Shown here: in pieces, positions 28,487 through 32,215 of the stretch
Numbering within the stretch: position 1 is the first letter of the stretch
How the letters are laid out: each line of letters opens with the position of its first letter
Origin: Alphaproteobacteria bacterium
GTDB lineage: Bacteria > Pseudomonadota > Alphaproteobacteria > UBA9219 > RGZA01
Length of the DNA stretch: 32,215 bases
Reading direction: 5' to 3'
Assembly (NCBI GenBank): GCA_010031785.1
Contig: RGZA01000009.1
Coordinates: forward strand, 1 to 32,215
Notes under the pieces: model-generated
Told to the model about the DNA's origin: nothing
Seen by the model: the letters and a program-made list of their open reading frames with translations, nothing else
Database searches by the model: none
Position numbers and translations under genes: made by a program

Positions 28487-29341
28487 CTAACGCAAGCCTG
28501 TATGCAATCCTGCGCATAATTCCGCATAGCCCGCATCATCGGGCGATATCATCCCGTGGCGGATGAAAAAATCAATCAGCACCAGATTAACATTAAACTT
28601 AAACTCATCCGTATCCTGCACCAGCCGCACGGCTTCATTCATCGGGATCAGGCGGAATTCTTCCACTTCACCATCCTGATTGCGGGGCGTAAAATCATCC
28701 GGGCAAGCAAGATCAAACAAAAACAAAGCATCGCGGCGAATACCGTTGGTCTGTGCACGTGTATAGCTGATGGAGCCAACGGCCTTTGCCTGTGCAATCA
28801 CATGCGCAGGCGCGCCTGCTTCCTCATGCGCTTCCTTGGCAAGATTTTCCATAATGCTTAGCCCATGGGGTTGCCCGCCCGCAATCATATGATCAAGCTT
28901 GCCGGGGTCCACCGCGCGGTCACTCGCGCGCTTGCCAACCCATAAATGCAAATCATCCTTGCGTTTCACATAGCCATTGCAATGCACGCCATGCGCGATG
29001 AACCCAAGCATCGGGATAAGCGCGCGGTCCGCGAGCGCCACGGGAGCGTCTTTAAACGATGAAGCAACGCTATAGAGTTCAAAGCGTTCTTTCTTGATGA
29101 ATTTTTTCTCAATCAAATGATGCAGGATGATCTGCAATTGTTTGCTGCGCCCATCGCAATCGGCTTTTTCATCCACCACAAACAGCACATCGTTGTTGCG
29201 CTCCAGCAACCGCGCACTACACAATGCATCTGCAACCGCATGATGCACACAGCCAAGTTTTTTCCCTGCGATAAAGAGCGGCGTATAATCCGCCCAGTTT
29301 ACGGCATTGTTGGTGGCGATATGACGGTACAAAGGATGCAT
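28487..29341 (-). CDS. Nudix hydrolase with DUF4743-like N-terminal domain
   Basis: Nudix-like GGQPHGLSIMENLAKEAHEEAGAP plus Tnr3-like context 'GFIAHGVHCNGYVKRKDDLHLWVGKRASDRAVDPGKLDHMIAGG'. Confidence 0.85.
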   Translation of the reverse strand: MHPLYRHIATNNAVNWADYTPLFIAGKKLGCVHHAVADALCSARLLERNNDVLFVVDEKADCDGRSKQLQIILHHLIEKKFIKKERFELYSVASSFKDAPVALADRALIPMLGFIAHGVHCNGYVKRKDDLHLWVGKRASDRAVDPGKLDHMIAGGQPHGLSIMENLAKEAHEEAGAPAHVIAQAKAVGSISYTRAQTNGIRRDALFLFDLACPDDFTPRNQDGEVEEFRLIPMNEAVRLVQDTDEFKFNVNLVLIDFFIRHGMISPDDAGYAELCAGLHTGLR

Positions 29342-29349
29342 ATAAGTGA

Positions 29350-29488
29350 TAAGAGCTGAGTGTTAAGAGATGAGGTGTTTATACAATAGAATCATAGCAT
29401 TAGCTATATTTAATCCTTTTTTATTCCCCTTTACTTTATTCTCATCACTCAACGCTCATCACTCAACGCTCATCACTCAATACTCTTA
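29350..29488. repeat. Stuttered-word element SW-6 between Nudix and YbjQ-like genes
   Basis: aagagctgagtgttaagagatgag ... ctcatcactcaacgctcatcactcaacgctcatcactcaatactctta; 14-mer tcatcactcaacgc in three tandem units. Confidence 0.75.
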
Positions 29489-29964
29489 TGTTTGACTCCA
29501 TCAAAGAAAATATGCGCAAAGCGAATGAAGAACGCGCCAAAACGCGCGAGGAGCAGGAGCGCAAGGATAAAGCCCGCGCACGTGAAGCAGAAATGAATGC
29601 GCGCCTCAAGGATGAGCGTGAACGCAAAATCGCCACCATCCGCGTGATTACCGGCGATGTTAAATATCGTTACGCGATTTTGGATACATTACGTGTGTTC
29701 TCGCATTACACGGCCGAGCCCGGCCAGCCTTATGATCCAACCGCATCCTCCATGCAGGCAACGCGCCTGATGCAGGAACTTGCCTTTGCCGCAGGGGCAG
29801 ATGCCGTCATTCATGCGCAATATCAAATTGTGCGCTACACAACGCAACGCCGCAATTATGCCGATGTGCCGGTGTATGAAACGCATTTGTTTGGCACCGC
29901 GATCAAGGTGATGGGCCCACCAACCGATTGGGCATCTGATCGAGATGAGAAAAATCCCGAATAA
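29488..29964 (+). CDS. Hypothetical protein, possibly YbjQ/UPF0145-like C-terminal region
   Basis: Charged helical N-terminus, then 'FAAGADAVIHAQYQIVRY...HLFGTAIKVM', which resembles the heavy-metal-binding YbjQ pattern. Confidence 0.5.
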   Translation: MFDSIKENMRKANEERAKTREEQERKDKARAREAEMNARLKDERERKIATIRVITGDVKYRYAILDTLRVFSHYTAEPGQPYDPTASSMQATRLMQELAFAAGADAVIHAQYQIVRYTTQRRNYADVPVYETHLFGTAIKVMGPPTDWASDRDEKNPE

Positions 29965-30005
29965 AAAGCTGCGTTGTGTTAATATGAAATACCCTCTCCG
30001 TTACT

Positions 30006-30184
30006 CCTCTCCCCTTGAGGGAGAGGATAGAAAATCTTGCACTTAGCGTTTAGCTAAGTGCTTAGATTTTCTTGGTGAGGGGTTATTCTCAGTAAAGCAT
30101 AACCCCTCACCAGCAAACACTAAGGCTTAGTTCGCTTTGCTCACTAAACCTAAGTGTTTGCAACCTCTCCCTCAAGGGGAGAGG
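30006..30184. repeat. Multi-hairpin element MH, copy 3
   Basis: Same 21-nt terminal palindromes; internal stems agaaaatct/agattttct, ggggttat/ataacccc and gcaaacact/agtgtttgc. Confidence 0.9.
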
Positions 30185-30270
30185 AATAGCAGCGCGCTGC
30201 TTCACGCTTATATAGCCAATTGAAAATATAGCGAAACACTGTCATCCCGGCTCAAAGCCGGAGTAAGAGA

Positions 30271-30312
30271 CCAGTGACAGTTACTTTTTTTAGAAAAAAG
30301 TAACTGTCACTG
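30271..30312. repeat. Perfect 20-bp hairpin related to the nested element at 28.3 kb
   Basis: ccagtgacagttactttttt ag aaaaaagtaactgtcactgg. Confidence 0.9.
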
Positions 30313-30603
30313 GATTTTCTTGATTTTAAAATGATGGAAATCATCCGCGCTAATACAAATAAACAGCGATTTATATGCATTAGACTGATCGGTTAACCAA
30401 AACCGAAAAAACACGCATTCACTTTATTCAATGATATCAACGAAAAATCGTATTTTTGGTGATTCATTTTTGATTAACCATACGCATTAATCAGCTAACC
30501 ATCGGGTTTAAATGAGTTTTTGCACATTAAGCGTATTTTAAATGGTTGTGATGATAATCACGTTCATACACAGGTATAATTTTTTTTGAATAAGGTGATT
30601 TTT

Positions 30604-31350
30604 ATGGGATCAGAAGATCGAAACTGCGTTAGTAGTTCACGCTTTGCTGTTATACAACGACCACGCGGCTATGCGCGCGGATGGGGGGCGATGGATTGGC
30701 GTTACAGCCCAGACGAAGCAACGCGCTACGAACAGCAAGCAGTTGCTATGGCGTCAGCGTTTAGTTATCCAGCTCCAGTACAGGGATCATTATTTATGCC
30801 TAATGATGGTACTCGCCGTTCAGCTATAGACCCTGAGCTACCGTATGTTCTGGCCAATGAAGAAAGCCTTGAGCATATCAAAAACATGCAAAAGGCTTTA
30901 GAAGAACTTGGCCTCTATAAAGGCGTTGATGGTAAAATGGGTCCAAGAACCTCCGCTGCATTGGATCGGTACAATGCTGCATTGAACCAATATGGACCAG
31001 ACGTTTTTGCTGACCGCCGTATGCACGTAATTGCGCGACTGCAGGGTGGTAGTGTTGGCCATGGCCTATCCGCTGGCCAGCAGAATGCAATGGAAGGATC
31101 ACGTCAGGATATTAGTCCTGAGGCACAAGCTCGCGCCCTGCAAGGTGGTGGGCCTTCAGAAAACTCTCGCTTGCCAAATCAGGATTTTAGTCCTGAGTCA
31201 CAACCTCGCGCTCTGCAAGGGGACACCCCCCCTTCTCTATCTCGTGCGCCGGATCAGGATTTTAGTCCTGAGTCACAACCTTTCGTTCTGCAAGCCAAAG
31301 AAGGGGAGAAAGAAAAAATCTCTCCTCTAATGTCTTCAAGACCTGGTTAA
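30604..31350 (+). CDS. Putative peptidoglycan-binding-domain protein with C-terminal tandem repeats
   Basis: ESLEHIKNMQKALEELGLYKGVDGKMGPRTSAALDRYNAALNQYG resembles PG_binding_1; three SPExQ...LQ repeats follow. Start ATG 30604 or alternative 30586. Confidence 0.6.
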   Translation: MGSEDRNCVSSSRFAVIQRPRGYARGWGAMDWRYSPDEATRYEQQAVAMASAFSYPAPVQGSLFMPNDGTRRSAIDPELPYVLANEESLEHIKNMQKALEELGLYKGVDGKMGPRTSAALDRYNAALNQYGPDVFADRRMHVIARLQGGSVGHGLSAGQQNAMEGSRQDISPEAQARALQGGGPSENSRLPNQDFSPESQPRALQGDTPPSLSRAPDQDFSPESQPFVLQAKEGEKEKISPLMSSRPG

Positions 31351-31464
31351 AGGGTTCAGGATTCCTCTCCTGAAACTAGTGGACAGCGTCGAGCGGTACC
31401 AAAGATATTACAACATTTTTCTTAAAAACACTAACGTTACACATAAACCTAAGGAGTATATATC

Positions 31465-31989
31465 ATGTCAACTGAACCAAAACCAAATAATCTTAATGCT
31501 GCTGCAAAACTATGGGCTGCAGGTATTGCCACAGCCGAAGGCGTTGAACCAGACAAAGCACCAGTGACAAAGACTGATAAACTCACAAAAATTAGGCAAA
31601 GTCATACAACGCTTCTGATTGGTGTAGAGAGCGGTTTAACTGCAGATGAAGCTAGTACCTCTTATATTCGAATCAACAGGACGGTAGGTCCAGTAGTTGC
31701 CTCACAACGCTTTGATAAAGATACAAGCGGTAATTTTGTCCCTGGTGAAGTACAAGTCCAGGGAGAAAGAGGGCAACTGATCGATTTGGAAAATTCAAGG
31801 CTTAAACCTGCCAGTCAAGATAATATTAAAACAAAAATGGAAGAATCAGCCAGAAGTGTATTTGGTAGTACCCCGAAAGCGGATGGTAATTATAAGCCTG
31901 CTGACGGCTCTATCGGAAAAACAGCTTTTGGTCCTCCAAAAGACACGCTGGCTTTAGCGCGTAAAAATGTTATGAAACCTGTTGCTTAG
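31465..31989 (+). CDS. Hypothetical protein (174 aa)
   Basis: Strong RBS aaggag upstream of the ATG, followed by a terminator; no family recognised. Confidence 0.7.
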   Translation: MSTEPKPNNLNAAAKLWAAGIATAEGVEPDKAPVTKTDKLTKIRQSHTTLLIGVESGLTADEASTSYIRINRTVGPVVASQRFDKDTSGNFVPGEVQVQGERGQLIDLENSRLKPASQDNIKTKMEESARSVFGSTPKADGNYKPADGSIGKTAFGPPKDTLALARKNVMKPVA

Positions 31990-32012
31990 GTTGTAGATTG
32001 CCGATCGAGTAT

Positions 32013-32042
32013 AATCCCCGCCCACTGGGCGGGGATTTTTTT
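32013..32042 (+). terminator. Rho-independent terminator
   Basis: aatccccgcccactgggcggggattttttt. Confidence 0.9.
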
Positions 32043-32056
32043 ATGGGCTATCGCTC

Positions 32057-32215
32057 ACGTCATCCCGGAAGCAGCTTTAGCTGCTATCCGGAATCCAGTA
32101 ATTATAAAAAGCTGGATCCCGCATAAAATGCTGACCTGTCCGCCGAAGCTTCCGCCTTCGCCAAGGCTTTGGTAGACGAGTTAGCGAAGGTGGAAGCATT
32201 TTTGCGGGATGACGT
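32057..32215. repeat. Composite palindromic element with ACGTCATCCCG...CGGGATGACGT termini
   Basis: 11-bp perfect terminal inverted repeat; internal tcccgcataaaatgct/agcatttttgcggga and gcagctttagctgc hairpins. Confidence 0.75.

Noticed and set aside
29441-29488. Three 14-nt tandem units resembling a mini CRISPR
   Set aside because: Units are contiguous with no spacers and have an inverted counterpart at 29350; better explained as a stuttered inverted element.
9918-30184. Integron-like attC array interpretation of the palindromic intergenic elements
   Set aside because: No integrase, no cassette-like tandem array, and neighbouring genes are mostly core operon genes in conserved order.

Overview
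Alphaproteobacterial-type chromosomal segment, mostly housekeeping. Identified from protein motifs in the supplied translations: mutS C-terminus; 2OG-Fe dioxygenase (-); DUF305 protein (-); a giant membrane-anchored coiled-coil protein of about 2000 aa; cysQ; mutM (-); ubiE; ffh; rpsP; DUF559 nuclease; rimM; a disrupted trmD; rplS; leuC; leuD; GIY-YIG nuclease; leuB; a three-gene cluster with two paralogs around an NlpC/P60-like protein; GH13 glucosidase; brnT/brnA; lepA; a Nudix hydrolase (-); and several hypotheticals. No tRNA, rRNA or CRISPR was recognised. The most unusual content is intergenic. (1) A ~180-bp multi-hairpin element occurs in three copies whose stems covary; one copy sits directly upstream of a DUF559 nuclease gene inserted between rpsP and rimM, and another supplies the CysQ C-terminus. 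(2) A GIY-YIG nuclease ORF is bounded by perfect 35-bp inverted repeats and inserted between leuD and leuB. (3) Several 'stuttered-word' inverted elements have unrelated sequences but the same architecture, lie against stop codons, and in rimM/trmD are read into the proteins. (4) A 28-bp perfect inverted repeat nests a second, related 20-bp inverted repeat. (5) trmD carries a frameshifting internal deletion of its catalytic core, and lepA lacks about 25 residues in frame. (6) A paralogous gene cluster at 20.8-23.3 kb has a duplicated upstream regulatory block with exactly conserved spacing. All assignments are from reading the sequence; no database search was run.
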